DNA of 64,000 nucleotides from Nakamurella panacisegetis (GTDB lineage: Bacteria; Actinomycetota; Actinomycetes; Mycobacteriales; Nakamurellaceae), in assembly GCF_900104535.1 (NCBI RefSeq), contig NZ_LT629710.1:620001-684000 (forward strand), read 5' to 3'. The notes beneath the pieces were generated by a model that searched no databases, was not told the origin of the DNA, and saw nothing but the letters and a program-made list of their open reading frames with translations. How positions within the stretch are numbered: position 1 is the stretch's first letter; each line of letters begins with the position of its first letter. Positions 1 to 10,381 of the stretch are shown in pieces. The position numbers and the translations under genes were made by a program.

Positions 1-238
1 GTGTCAGCCCCAACTTGAACGCGCCGGCGGCGATCAGTCGGCCGAGCCGCCGGTTGACGAAACGGGAATAGGCCGGTGCCCCCTTGGACGGCTTCTGGGC
101 GGTACTCAGAGAGCGGACGACCTCGGAGTACGGTGCCGCCGGCGTCACCGGCCCCGGCCGACCGACCGAAACCCCGGACGGCTCCGCCGCGCCCAAGCGA
201 TCGTCCGAGCGAACTCCGATTCCCTCACCGTCCATCAT
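1..238 (-). CDS. CDP-alcohol phosphatidyltransferase family protein, N-terminal part (cut by window edge)
   Basis: Only the first 79 codons lie in the window; the gene runs off the left edge. Translation from the ATG at 238 (a second ATG follows at 235) gives a variable, Pro/Gly-rich leader of about 50 residues and then S-K-G-A-P-A-Y-S-R-F-V-N-R-R-L-G-R-L-I-A. This resembles the segment just before the first membrane helix in actinobacterial CDP-alcohol phosphotransferases, which join a CDP-activated lipid or sugar to an alcohol to make phospholipids. The catalytic D-x2-D-G-x2-A-R motif would lie outside the window, so the call rests on the N-terminal segment alone. It is divergent from the glycosyltransferase at 670. 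Confidence 0.62.
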   Translation of the reverse strand, partial: MMDGEGIGVRSDDRLGAAEPSGVSVGRPGPVTPAAPYSEVVRSLSTAQKPSKGAPAYSRFVNRRLGRLIAAGAFKLGLT

Positions 239-669
239 GACCCCCCATTTCCAGCGACCCGGAACCGAGCGCGCCGGAAAGGTCCGGCCACGTCGAACTC
301 GAGTTCCGGACATGACACCCAACGGTGGACGGCACGATTGATCACCTCATCTGTTGGGTGACACCGAACGGACACGGTACGCAGTCACCTTCACGGCCCG
401 CACCAATCTCGGCTCGCGCGGGCCGCCGCCAGCACCGACAGCTGGACCAAATTTAACACTGCGTGGTCGCCCGAGGAGGGAAAGCGAAGAACTCCGCGTT
501 CAGCCCGGACGAGTGACCACCCATTCCCCCGATTGACCGACGGGGTAAACCGCCCACAATGCGGTTCGGGTCCAACACCCGGGTGCCGCCGTGTGGGGTG
601 GCACACTGGGCCATCTGACCGCACAGCCACGCGCTCGTCGACCGGACCCATTCGTCATGAGGATCAACA
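239..669. other. Intergenic region between two divergent genes
   Basis: No convincing gene is visible; the short open frames here are GC-rich chance frames without recognisable protein features. The only signal I can support is a promoter-like pair of hexamers at 533-560 facing the glycosyltransferase. The 5' leader and promoter of the reverse CDP-alcohol phosphatidyltransferase gene must also lie here, but I could not locate them. Confidence 0.5.
533..560 (+). promoter_or_regulatory. Candidate sigma-70-like promoter of the glycosyltransferase
   Basis: TTGACC at 533-538 and CACAAT at 555-560 are separated by 16 bases, about 110 bases upstream of the GTG at 670. The -35 is a good match and the -10 a moderate one. 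This is pattern recognition only. Confidence 0.3.
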
Positions 670-1779
670 GTGAGTGACCGTACGAGATTCGTGTTCCTGC
701 ACTCTTCCGACGAGCTCTACGGTGCCGATCGGATGCTGCTGGAGATGGTCGGCGCACTGCCCGAGCACACCGAGGCGGAGGTGTGGCTCCCCACGGATCT
801 GGCCCATCCCGAGCGGCCGCTCTGCGTCGAACTGGAGCGCCGGGGCGCCGCGGTTCGCCACCTCGATCTGCCGATCATGCGCCGTGCCTATCAGAACCCG
901 ATGGGCCTGGTCCGCCTGGCCGTACGCTCGGCGCGGTTGTTCCGCGCATTGCGGCGCGGCGCCCCCGATGTCGTCTACTGCACGACCAGTGCGACGTTCC
1001 TCGGGGCTCCGCTGGCCCGGATCGCCCGTGTCCCCGCGGTCATCGGACACCTCCAGGAGATCTGGTCGAAGACCGATCGACAGGTCCTGCGCGGACCCGC
1101 GCTGGCCTGCCACCGCCTGCTCGCAATCTCCGAGGCCGTGGTCGCCTCCGTGCCGGGGCGGATCGCACTGCGCACCGTCGTAGTGCCCAATGGGACTCCG
1201 GAGCCGCCGCGCCTGGTCCCGATCGAGACCCACCAGGGCCGGCTGCAGTTCGTCGTCGCCAGCCGGTGGAACGCCTGGAAGGGACACCGAACCCTGCTGG
1301 CGGCCTGGGATCGGGCCAAGCCGGCCGGCCACCTCACGGTGCTGGGCGGCCGCCCGCCGAGCGGCGAGTGGGTCGACGTTCCCGGACTGGTCTCCGCACT
1401 GCGTGATCCGTCGTCGGTGTCGGTGGTGGGCGAGGTGTCGGATCCGTCGGTCTATCTCGAGGAAGCGGATGTGGTGTTGATGCCGTCCGATGAACCGGAG
1501 CCATTCGGGCTGGTAGCCATCGAGGCCTTCGCCCGCGGACGTCCGGTCGTCGCGAGCGCGGGCGGCGGCCTGGTCGACGTGGTCACCGACCAGGTGGACG
1601 GGTGGCTCTACCCGCCGGGAGACGTGGCCGCTCTGGCCGCAATCCTCGGGCGACTGTCCCGGACAGAAGTGACCGAAGCCGGCCACCAGGCTCGCGAGAC
1701 CTACAAAAGCCGTTTCAACACTGAACGTTTCGCCCTGTCATGGCGGGCCGCCACATTCGGTGAACGGTCGACCGGGTGA
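670..1779 (+). CDS. Glycosyltransferase, GT-B fold (GT4-like)
   Basis: A 369-residue GT-B glycosyltransferase that should move a sugar from an activated donor to an unknown acceptor at the inner face of the membrane. The N-terminal Rossmann half has a short loop with L-Y-G-A-D near residue 16. The C-terminal donor-binding half has V-V-A-S-R-W-N-A-W-K-G-H near residue 195 and the retaining-type E-x7-E motif, Glu277 to Glu285 (E-P-F-G-L-V-A-I-E), followed by a P-V-V-A-S-A-G-G-G loop. There is no signal peptide or membrane helix. The start is GTG 670, with ATGAGG 8 bases upstream. The neighbouring CDP-alcohol phosphatidyltransferase suggests envelope glycolipid or polysaccharide work, but the substrate cannot be read from the sequence. 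Confidence 0.85.
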   Translation: MSDRTRFVFLHSSDELYGADRMLLEMVGALPEHTEAEVWLPTDLAHPERPLCVELERRGAAVRHLDLPIMRRAYQNPMGLVRLAVRSARLFRALRRGAPDVVYCTTSATFLGAPLARIARVPAVIGHLQEIWSKTDRQVLRGPALACHRLLAISEAVVASVPGRIALRTVVVPNGTPEPPRLVPIETHQGRLQFVVASRWNAWKGHRTLLAAWDRAKPAGHLTVLGGRPPSGEWVDVPGLVSALRDPSSVSVVGEVSDPSVYLEEADVVLMPSDEPEPFGLVAIEAFARGRPVVASAGGGLVDVVTDQVDGWLYPPGDVAALAAILGRLSRTEVTEAGHQARETYKSRFNTERFALSWRAATFGERSTG

Positions 1780-1792
1780 CCTGGCGGGCGTA

Positions 1793-1809
1793 TTTGTCTT
1801 AACATAGTG
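1793..1809 (+). promoter_or_regulatory. Putative inositol-regulon box upstream of iolE
   Basis: TTTGTCTTAACATAGTG lies 60 bases before the iolE start. Apart from two bases it is the same as the box at 9250-9266 between iolC and the GntR regulator gene. The core T-G-T-N4-A-C-A has inverted half sites, as GntR/HutC-type operators do. TAACAT could also serve as a -10 element, so operator and promoter may overlap. Binding by the nearby GntR protein is inferred. Confidence 0.5.
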
Positions 1810-1868
1810 GTGACGAGCATTCGCCGGCGGTCCAGAGTGAAGCGACCCTTTTCGACGAGGAGGTTCCC

Positions 1869-2756
1869 ATGAGCGGCATCGCGAGCGGCGCCGAGAAGAT
1901 CGCCGGAGCGCCGATCTCCTGGGGCGTGTGCGAAGTCCCCGACTGGGGTTACCAGTTGCCGCCGGAGCTGGTGCTGGGACAGATGCGGGACCTCGGGCTG
2001 ACGGCCACCGAATTCGGCCCCGACACCTTCCTCCCGGCCGACCCGGCCGCCCGGGCGGCGACCCTCGCGGCGTACGACCTGTCCGCCGTCGGCGGCTTCG
2101 TCCCGGTCGTCCTGCACGAAGCCGGCCACGATCCCTTGCCGGGTCTGCAGATCGAACTCGACGCGTTCGTCGCGGCCGGGGCGGGCACGTTGGTCCTAGC
2201 CGCCGCCACCGGCGTCGACGGCTACGACGAGCGGCCGGATCTCGACGAGGCCGGCTGGCGCCGGTTGCTGGACAACCTCGACCGGGTGGCGGCCGCGGCC
2301 GCCGAGCGCGGCGTGATCCCGACTCTGCACCCCCACGTCGGCACCATGATCGAGAAGCCGGACGAGGTGGAACGGGTGCTCACCGGCTCCGGGATCGCCC
2401 TGACCCTGGACACCGGCCACCTGATGATCGGCGGCAACGACCTCGTCGCGCTGACGTCGGCCGCCGCCGGCCGGATCGCCCACGTGCACCTCAAAGACGT
2501 ACGGGCCGACCTGGCCCGGCGCGTGCAGCACGCCGAACTGACCTACACGCAGGCCGTCGGGAGCGGCATGTACGTGCCGTTGGGCACCGGCGACGTCGAT
2601 CTGAACGCCATTCTCGGCATCCTGCACACCGCCGGATACTCGGGCTGGTACGTCATGGAGCAGGACACCATCCTGTCCGGGCCCGAGCAGGCGGCCGCCG
2701 CCCTGGACGACATCGCCGCCTCGCTCGGCTTTCTCACCGGCGTCCTGGCGTCCTGA
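1869..2756 (+). CDS. iolE: Inosose dehydratase IolE (sugar isomerase/epimerase-like TIM barrel)
   Basis: IolE dehydrates scyllo-inosose (2-keto-myo-inositol) to the trihydroxy-cyclohexanedione, the second step of myo-inositol breakdown in the cytoplasm. The 295-residue protein has the family opening A-P-I-S-W-G-V-C-E-V-P at about residues 16-26, then T-E-F-G-P-D-T-F-L-P, and the metal-site stretches D-T-G-H near 181 and H-V-H-L-K-D-V near 205 expected of this TIM-barrel superfamily. A strong GAGGAGG lies 6 bases before ATG 1869. It stands alone on the + strand, convergent with mmsA, which ends the rest of the pathway on the other strand; a shared upstream box (1793-1809) suggests common control. 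Confidence 0.88.
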   Translation: MSGIASGAEKIAGAPISWGVCEVPDWGYQLPPELVLGQMRDLGLTATEFGPDTFLPADPAARAATLAAYDLSAVGGFVPVVLHEAGHDPLPGLQIELDAFVAAGAGTLVLAAATGVDGYDERPDLDEAGWRRLLDNLDRVAAAAAERGVIPTLHPHVGTMIEKPDEVERVLTGSGIALTLDTGHLMIGGNDLVALTSAAAGRIAHVHLKDVRADLARRVQHAELTYTQAVGSGMYVPLGTGDVDLNAILGILHTAGYSGWYVMEQDTILSGPEQAAAALDDIAASLGFLTGVLAS

Positions 2757-2793
2757 CGTTCGGGGCCAGGGCCGCCCGCCGGTGAGAAAGCCG
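2726..2793. terminator. Long hairpin, probable bidirectional terminator between iolE and mmsA
   Basis: Two perfect 17-base arms, CGGCTTTCTCACCGGCG at 2726-2742 and its complement at 2777-2793, flank an inner stem CCTGGC/GCCAGG (2744-2749 and 2765-2770). The left arm lies inside the last iolE codons and the right arm in the 61-base gap before the mmsA stop. There is no T tract on either side. The position between convergent genes fits termination in both directions. Confidence 0.6.
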
Positions 2794-2817
2794 GCTTGCC
2801 CGACGCGGCCGCCGGGT

Positions 2818-4349
<1,532 letters not shown>

Positions 4350-4353
<4 letters not shown>

Positions 4354-6308
4354 TGCTGTTGCGTCCTCTCGGGAGTCGCGCTCGGGTCGGCGACCGTCGG
4401 CGTGACGTAGGGCTTCTGGGCGATTTTGAAATTCTCGTAGGCGGTACGCGCCGCGCGGGTGGTGTCGATCGTCGACACCTGCGCCACCGGGACATCCCAC
4501 CATCCGTCGCCGGACGGCGACCGCTGGTACAGGTCGGTGTCGACGTGGACCATGGCGGCGCTGGAGCCGGCCTTGGCCCGAGCCAGCCCGTCCTTCAGTT
4601 CGGCCAGGGTCCTGGCGCGGTAGACGGTGACGCCCAGACTCTCGGCGTTGGCCGCCAGGTCGACCGGCAGCACCCCGCCGTCGAGCCGGCCCGACCCCGT
4701 GGAGCGGTACCGGAACCTGGTGCCGAACCGCTGGCCGCCCAGCGACTCCGACAGTGCCCCGATGGAGGCGTATCCGTGGTTCTGCAACAGGACCACGATG
4801 ATCTTGATGCCCTCCTGGACGGCGGTGACCAGTTCGGTCGGCATCATCAGGTACGAGCCGTCGCCGACCGTCACGAAGACGTCGCGGTCGGGGGCGGCCA
4901 GGGCGACTCCGATGCCGCCGGGAATCTCGTACCCCATGCAGGAGAACCCGTATTCGACGTGGTAGCCCTTGCGGTCCCGGGTGCGCCACATCGCGTGCAG
5001 GTCGCCGGGCAACGACCCGGCCGCGCACACCACCACGTCCCGCGGGTCCATGGCCGCCTCGATCGCGCCCAGCACCTCGCTCTGGGCCAGGACGCCGTGC
5101 CGGGCACCGTGACCGCTGTGGTGGGAGGCGACCACCGCGGCGTCCCAGTCGCCGGCCAGCTTCGTGGCCGACGCGGCGAAGTCCGGGTCGGTGCGGTATC
5201 CGGACAGGGCGTCCTGCAGTGCCGTCAGCGCCCGCTTGGCGTCGGCGATCACGGGCAGGCCGGCGTGCTTGACGGCGTCCAACCCGGCCACGTTGATGTT
5301 GACGAACCGGACCCCCGGGTGCTGCCACACCGTCCGGGAGGCCGTGGTGAAATCCGAATAGCGAGTGCCGATCCCGATGACGACGTCGGCGGTGGCCGCG
5401 ATCCGGTTGGCCGCCGGGGTGCCGGTGGCGCCGACGGCACCGGTGTTCAACGGATGGTCGAACGGCAGCGACCCCTTCCCGGCCTGGGTCTCCCCGATCG
5501 GTATTCCGGTGGCCTCGACGAACGAGCGCAGCTCGGCGTTGGCCTCGGAGTAGGTGACACCGCCGCCGGCCACGATCATCGGTCGCCGCGCCGCGCGGAT
5601 GATCTCGGCCGCGGCCGCGATGACCTCGGGTTCGGGCACCGGGCGGGCGATGCGCCAGATCCGGTTCCGGAACAGTTCCACCGGCCAGTCGTGGGCCTGC
5701 GCCTGCACGTCCTCCGGCAGGCACACGGTCGCCGCCCCGGTCTCGGCGGGATCGGTGAGCACCCGCATGGCCCCCAACAGCGCGGCCGGCAACTGCTCGG
5801 GGCGCCAGATCCGATCGAAGAACTTCGACAGCGGACGAAAGGCGTCGTTGACCGAGACGTCATAGCCGAACGGCTGTTCCAGTTCCTGCAGCACCGGTGA
5901 CGCGACCCGGGTGGCGAAGACGTCGGCCGGCAACAGCAGTACCGGGATGCGGTTGACGGTGGCCAGCGCGGCCCCGGTCAGCATGTTGGTCGCCCCCGGA
6001 CCGACCGATGCGGTGACGGCGAACGTCTCCAGCCGATCCTTCTGCCGGGCGTACCCGGTCGCGATGTGCACCATGGCCTGTTCGTTGCGTCCCTGGTGGT
6101 ACGGCAATTCACCCGGTTCGTCCAGTTCCGCCTGCAACAGAGCCTGACCGAGCCCGGCCACGTTGCCGTGCCCGAGGATGCCTAAGCACCCGGCGAAGAA
6201 CTTGCGCCTCACCCCGTCGCGCTCCGCGTACTGCCGGCCCAGGAACTTGACGATCGCCTGTCCGACGGTCAGTCGGATCATCGCCGGAGACGCCGCGATG
6301 TCAGCCAT
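4350..6308 (-). CDS. iolD: 3D-(3,5/4)-trihydroxycyclohexane-1,2-dione hydrolase IolD
   Basis: A 652-residue thiamine-diphosphate enzyme that opens the cyclohexanedione ring to 5-deoxyglucuronate, third step of inositol catabolism. The layout is PYR domain, central domain, PP domain. The PYR domain carries G-H-G-N-V-A-G-L-G-Q-A-L and Y-H-Q-G-R-N-E-Q-A-M. The PP domain carries the TPP-Mg motif G-D-G-S...N near residue 481, followed by Q-N-H-G-Y. I place the start at ATG 6308 (M-A-D-I-A-A-S), which follows GGGAGG; the open frame runs about 20 codons further upstream inside iolB, without an obvious ribosome site. It overlaps the end of iolB by 8 bases and the start of mmsA by 4. Confidence 0.93.
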
Positions 6309-7293
6309 GGGAACCTCCCGTGGGCCGGCGGCCGGAGGTCTCGCCCTCGGCACGCCCGACCGGCGCAACGGACGTCGACGCGACCGATGGGTAGAAGGGC
6401 AGCCGGGGATCGGCGACCTGGCCGGCCCAGGTGTCGCGGATCCACGCGTGTTCGGGATCGTCGGTGATCAGCCAGGCGCGTTCGGCTCCGGGGCCGGCCA
6501 TCACGTTGAGGTAGTACATGTCGTGACTGGGGGCGGCCATCGCCGGGCCGTGCCACCCGTGCGGAATCAGGACCACGTCACCGTCGGAGATCTCCTCCAG
6601 CAGGTCGATCGGCCGCTCCGGCGTCCCGCGGACCCGTTGGTAGCCGCCCGCGGCCGTCGATGACGCTTCGAGCGGGCGCTTGGAGCGGAACCGGTAGTAG
6701 TAGATCTCCTCCAGTTCCGACTCGGTCGGGCCGGCCTCGTCGTGTTTGTGCGGCGGATAGGACGACCAGTTCGAGGCCGGGGTGATCACCTCGCAGGCGA
6801 TGAGCTTGTCGGTCTCGAAGGCGGCCGGGGTGGCGAAATTGTTCACCTGACGGCTGGACTGTCCCGCGCCGCGGATCTCGATCGGCACACCGGCCGCCGG
6901 CCCGTACCGAAACGGCAGCCGGCGGCTGGCCCGCGCCCCTGGGAATGCGATCTGAACCCCGGCGTCGCTGACCACCGTCACTCTGGAATCCATTGGCAGG
7001 TAAGCGAAGTCGGTGACGGCGGTGAAGACGTCGGGTCGACCCTGGAGCTGGAGCTTCACTCCGTCGACGGTGACCGAGCAGCCGCCGGACAGCGGCAGGG
7101 CCAGCATCTCCGCGTCGCCGGTGGGGAACGTCACCGCGCCGCCCGGGCCGAGGGTCAGCACGCGCAGGCTGGAGTAGCCCCAGCCGGCCGACTCCGGGGT
7201 GACCACCAGGTCGAAGACGTCGTCGCCGGTGCTGCCGGCCGGGCGGTAGAGCCGCCCGGGCCGACCGATACGGCGAGAGTGGCCGGCCGTCAT
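6301..7293 (-). CDS. iolB: 5-deoxy-glucuronate isomerase IolB
   Basis: A bicupin isomerase of 330 residues that converts 5-deoxy-D-glucuronate to 2-deoxy-5-keto-D-gluconate. Family blocks visible are Y-P-P-H-K-H-D with E-E-I-Y-Y-Y-R-F downstream, and G-W-H-G-P-A-M-A-A-P near residue 245, which hold the metal-binding His and Glu residues of the second cupin. The length is slightly above the usual 270-310. ATG 7293 shares one base with the stop of the upstream barrel gene (TGATG), and the stop at 6301-6303 lies inside the iolD start region. Translational coupling along the operon is therefore likely. No membrane segment or signal peptide. Confidence 0.9.
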   Translation of the reverse strand: MTAGHSRRIGRPGRLYRPAGSTGDDVFDLVVTPESAGWGYSSLRVLTLGPGGAVTFPTGDAEMLALPLSGGCSVTVDGVKLQLQGRPDVFTAVTDFAYLPMDSRVTVVSDAGVQIAFPGARASRRLPFRYGPAAGVPIEIRGAGQSSRQVNNFATPAAFETDKLIACEVITPASNWSSYPPHKHDEAGPTESELEEIYYYRFRSKRPLEASSTAAGGYQRVRGTPERPIDLLEEISDGDVVLIPHGWHGPAMAAPSHDMYYLNVMAGPGAERAWLITDDPEHAWIRDTWAGQVADPRLPFYPSVASTSVAPVGRAEGETSGRRPTGGSHG

Positions 7294-8189
7294 CAGCGCA
7301 CCATCGACACGGCCGTGTCGACCGCGGTCGCCACGTCGTCGTCACCCGGGTACAACAGGGTCCGGCCGACCACGAGCCCCAGCACCGAGGGCAGGGACAG
7401 CGCGTCCCGCCAGCTCTGGTAGGTCTCCTCGGGGCTGGTGGCCGGGTCTCCGCCCAGCAACAGGGTGGGTAGCGTCGTCGAATCCATCACCCGAGCCATC
7501 TCCGGGACGACCGGCAGCTTCAGCCAGGTGAAGGCCGACGTCCGGCCGAGCGCGCCGGCGATACCGACCGACCTGATCACGGCGTCCGGGGTCAGGTCGT
7601 TGTAGACGCGGCCACCGGCCCGGCTGGACCAGAACGGCTCCACCAGGGCGATCAGCTTGCGCGCGGCCAGCTCGTTCACCGCCGTGGCGGTGGCCTCCAT
7701 CGTGGCCACCGTCCCGCGGTCGCCCAGAGCGATACGGGTCAAGGTCTTGCCGCCGTTGAGGCCCATGTCGGCCACACCCCGGGCGTCGTAGCCGGTGAAC
7801 CGATCGTCCAGCTCGAACTCCGCGCCCTGCAGGCCGCCGCGGTTCATCGAGCCGAAGACCACCTTGTCCTCGAGCGCCCCGAGGAGCAGCAGGTCCTCCA
7901 CGACGTCGGGTGAGGCCAGCAGACCGTCGACGCCCGGCCGGGACAGCGCGGTGACCAGCCGGTCCAGCAGGTCGACCCGCGAGCCCATCGCCATCGGCCG
8001 GTCTCCGACGCCGAACGCGCCCCGGGCCGGATGATCCGCGGCCAGGATCATCAGCCGGCCGTCACCCCGCAGTGTCGGCCGCTTGGCGCGGGCCAGTGCC
8101 GCCCGCCGGATCGCGTCCGGGTCCGCCGCCCTGATCCGGCTGATCTCGGCCACTCGTTCCCGGATGGTCAGCGTCGCCACGACGCTCAT
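7293..8189 (-). CDS. Cgl0159-family (beta/alpha)8-barrel protein, aldolase-like
   Basis: A 298-residue predicted TIM barrel of the family named after Corynebacterium glutamicum Cgl0159, distantly like class I aldolases. Visible blocks are L-M-I-L-A-A-D-H-P-A-R-G near residue 46, G-V-D-G-L-L-A-S-P-D-V-V-E-D-L, and S-A-F-T-W-L-K-L-P-V-V-P near 223, whose Lys could be a Schiff-base residue. It sits between iolC and iolB, where an operon would be expected to carry the 2-deoxy-5-keto-gluconate-6-phosphate aldolase IolJ, which I do not see in the window. The aldolase role is an inference. I chose ATG 8189 because it overlaps the iolC stop in ATGA; the frame extends 20 codons upstream into iolC. Confidence 0.82.
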   Translation of the reverse strand: MSVVATLTIRERVAEISRIRAADPDAIRRAALARAKRPTLRGDGRLMILAADHPARGAFGVGDRPMAMGSRVDLLDRLVTALSRPGVDGLLASPDVVEDLLLLGALEDKVVFGSMNRGGLQGAEFELDDRFTGYDARGVADMGLNGGKTLTRIALGDRGTVATMEATATAVNELAARKLIALVEPFWSSRAGGRVYNDLTPDAVIRSVGIAGALGRTSAFTWLKLPVVPEMARVMDSTTLPTLLLGGDPATSPEETYQSWRDALSLPSVLGLVVGRTLLYPGDDDVATAVDTAVSMVR

Positions 8190-9136
8190 TCTCCGACCTC
8201 CTCGAGAAGCGCCTGCACCTCGGCCGTGGACGGCATCGCACTGGAACATTCACGCCGAGACGCCACGATAGCCCCCGCCGCGTTGGCGAAGCGCAGGACC
8301 GTTTCCAGGTCCCAGCCGGCCAGCAGACCGTGACACAGGGCGCCGCCGAATCCGTCGCCGGCGCCGAGCCCGTTGACCACGTCGACCGGGGTCGGCGGTA
8401 CTTCCACGGTCACGTCCCTGGTCATGCCCAGGACACCGCGGGGGCCCTGTTTGACGATCGCGATCTCCACCCCGGCCTCCAGCAACGCCCGCCCGGCCCG
8501 GCGCGGATCGGTTTCTCCGACGGCGATCTCGCACTCCTCCCGATTCCCGACGGCCACCGTCACGTGGGCCAGCGCCGCCCTGACCTGGGCGCATGCCGCG
8601 GTCGGGTCGGACCAGAACATCGGACGGTAGTCCAGATCCAGGACGGTGAGCGGCATGCGCGCCCGCGCGTCCCAGGCGGCGAAGTGGGCCGAGCGACTCG
8701 GTTCCTCGGACAGACCGGTCACCGTCGACCAGTAGACGTCGGCGTCGACGATCGCGTCCAGGTCCAGTTCCTCCGCCCGGATCTGCAGATCCGGCGCCGA
8801 CGGGAGCCGGTAGAACAGCAGCGGGAAGTGGTCCGGCGGGTACATCTCGCAGAAGGTGATCGGCGTCAGCAGGTCCGGGACCACGGAGACGAACGAATCG
8901 TCCACCCCGAAGTCCCGGAGCGCCCGATGCAGATACCGGCCGAACGCGTCCGGGCCGGTCCGCGAGATGAGGGCGGTCCGGCGCCCATGCCGAGCGGCCG
9001 CGACCGCGACATTCGCCGCGCTGCCCCCCAGATATTTCCCGAACGTCTCCACATCCTCCAGGCCCACGTTGTCCTGCAGCGGGTACAGGTCGACGCCGAG
9101 GCGGCCGATGGTCACGACCTCGAGATGTCCGCTCAC
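8186..9136 (-). CDS. iolC: 5-dehydro-2-deoxygluconokinase IolC
   Basis: A PfkB-family sugar kinase of 316 residues that phosphorylates 2-deoxy-5-keto-gluconate with ATP. The N-terminal motif is T-F-G-K-Y-L-G-G-S-A-A-N-V-A near residues 30-45. The anion-hole signature N-G-L-G-A-G-D-G-F-G-G-A-L has its catalytic Asp at about 261. The early G-R-L-G-V-D-L-Y-P stretch is typical of IolC rather than ribokinase. First gene of the reverse operon, with ATG 9136. The 255-base gap to the divergent GntR gene carries a putative operator at 9250-9266. It ends in an ATGA overlap with the Cgl0159-type gene. Confidence 0.9.
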   Translation of the reverse strand: MSGHLEVVTIGRLGVDLYPLQDNVGLEDVETFGKYLGGSAANVAVAAARHGRRTALISRTGPDAFGRYLHRALRDFGVDDSFVSVVPDLLTPITFCEMYPPDHFPLLFYRLPSAPDLQIRAEELDLDAIVDADVYWSTVTGLSEEPSRSAHFAAWDARARMPLTVLDLDYRPMFWSDPTAACAQVRAALAHVTVAVGNREECEIAVGETDPRRAGRALLEAGVEIAIVKQGPRGVLGMTRDVTVEVPPTPVDVVNGLGAGDGFGGALCHGLLAGWDLETVLRFANAAGAIVASRRECSSAMPSTAEVQALLEEVGE

Positions 9137-9249
9137 GCCGCTCCTGAGTCGCCCGCGGCCGAGTGGAGGTGACGGTCGCCGGCGGCCGCATTGCCGGGTC
9201 CTACCACGGTTGTACCAAGGCTGGGCGAACCCGTGGTCGTCTGTCCACC

Positions 9250-9266
9250 TTTGTCATAACATACTG
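9250..9266 (+). promoter_or_regulatory. Putative inositol-regulon box between iolC and the GntR gene
   Basis: TTTGTCATAACATACTG differs from the iolE-proximal box at 1793-1809 at only two positions. It lies 114 bases upstream of iolC and 126 upstream of the regulator start, where one site could control both. Read on the reverse strand it contains TATGTT, an acceptable -10 for iolC. The regulator is inferred. Confidence 0.5.
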
Positions 9267-9391
9267 TCATTCGGTGGCTCTCTCGTGCTGGCGTACTCTG
9301 ACCCGACGCAGCGCCGAACCTGGAACGATCGGACGGTTCCGGCCCAAGTCGGACGGGCGACGTGAAGGGTCGTCCTGGCGGAGGGGGATCG

Positions 9392-10129
9392 ATGACCGAC
9401 CTGTTCATGGAACTGGATCGCTCCAGCCCGGTTCCGCTGTACTTCCAGGTCTCGCAACAGATCGAGCAGGCCATCTCGTCCGGGCGACTCGGCCCAGGAG
9501 CCCGGCTCGACAACGAGATCAGCCTGGCCGACCGATTCGGGCTGTCCCGTCCGACCATGCGCCGCGCCATCCAGGAACTGGTCGACAAAGGGCTGCTCGT
9601 GCGCAAGCGCGGGGTCGGCACCCAGGTCGTCCACGGTCAGGTGTCCCGGCCGGTCGAGCTGACGAGCCTGTACGACGATCTGGCCCGGGCCAACCAGGCA
9701 CCGCGTACCACCCTGCTGGTCAACGAGATCGTCCCGGCCTCGGAAGTCGTCGCCGACATCCTCGACGTTCCGGTCCGGTCCCAGGTGCTCCGCCTGCGCC
9801 GCCTGCGGTTCGCCAACGGCGAGCCGCTGGCCATCATGGAGAACTACCTCCCCGCCGACCTCTCCGACATCGGCCGGGCCGATCTGGAAGAACGGGGGCT
9901 CTACCAGCTGATGCGGGCCCGCGGCGTGCACATCCGGGTCGCAAAACAGAGGATCGGGGCCAAGGCCGGCACCACCGAGGAGTGTCGACTGCTGGGTGAG
10001 CGCAGGGGCAGCCCGCTGCTGACCATGGATCGCGCCACCCACGACGACCGGGGTCGCCCCGTGGAGTGGGGACATCACGCCTACCGGGCCAGCCAGTACT
10101 CGTTCGAAGTGACGCTCGTCGACCACTGA
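9392..10129 (+). CDS. GntR-family transcriptional regulator (HutC/UTRA type), probable inositol regulator
   Basis: A 245-residue regulator with an N-terminal winged helix-turn-helix ([14 protein letters not shown] from residue 14, then [16 protein letters not shown]) and a C-terminal UTRA-type effector domain of about 150 residues. The HutC branch usually binds sugar or amino-acid derived ligands and represses catabolic genes. Divergent placement next to iolC suggests it controls inositol use, much as GntR-type IolR does in corynebacteria; that role is inferred. I start at ATG 9392, preceded by GGAGGGGGATCG; an in-frame GTG at 9362 would add 10 residues but lacks a ribosome site. A strong hairpin follows the stop. 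Confidence 0.88.
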   Translation: MTDLFMELDRSSPVPLYFQVSQQIEQAISSGRLGPGARLDNEISLADRFGLSRPTMRRAIQELVDKGLLVRKRGVGTQVVHGQVSRPVELTSLYDDLARANQAPRTTLLVNEIVPASEVVADILDVPVRSQVLRLRRLRFANGEPLAIMENYLPADLSDIGRADLEERGLYQLMRARGVHIRVAKQRIGAKAGTTEECRLLGERRGSPLLTMDRATHDDRGRPVEWGHHAYRASQYSFEVTLVDH

Positions 10130-10155
10130 GCGCCGCGGCCGGACGCCGCGGCGCT
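10129..10155 (+). terminator. Hairpin terminator after the GntR gene
   Basis: Perfect 11-base arms, AGCGCCGCGGC and its complement, with a 5-base loop. The left arm begins at the last base of the TGA stop. No T tract follows, as is common in actinobacteria. Confidence 0.6.
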
Positions 10156-10250
10156 CGGCACCGCCCGACCGGACGCCGCGCATCGACGGTTTGGCCGTGC
10201 CGCCCGCAGCGCGTAGTCTTCGGGGGTTGCCTCGGCGAGGGTGGCCCGGC

Positions 10251-10295
10251 GGATCGTTGTTCGATCCCCGACCACCGTGATCGACGCGGTGGGTC
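10251..10295 (+). promoter_or_regulatory. rplY: Two tandem hairpins in the rplY leader region
   Basis: Stem GGATCG/CGATCC (10251-10267, loop TTGTT) is followed three bases later by GACCACCG/CGGTGGGTC (10270-10295, one bulged base). They lie about 90-130 bases before the rplY start. They may be leader RNA structure, for example for autogenous control, or a terminator for upstream reads; the sequence alone does not decide. Confidence 0.3.
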
Positions 10296-10381
10296 ATATC
10301 TGGATCCGCTGGTGTTGTTCTGCGCTGCTGCCACCACACACCGAGAATTCCCAGACCCACCGTTACAGCTAGGAGCACCAA

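Noticed and set aside
10225-10275. tRNA-like segment with GTTCGATCC before rplY
   Set aside because: The T-loop-like sequence is part of a plain GGATCG/CGATCC hairpin; no acceptor, D or anticodon arms can be formed.
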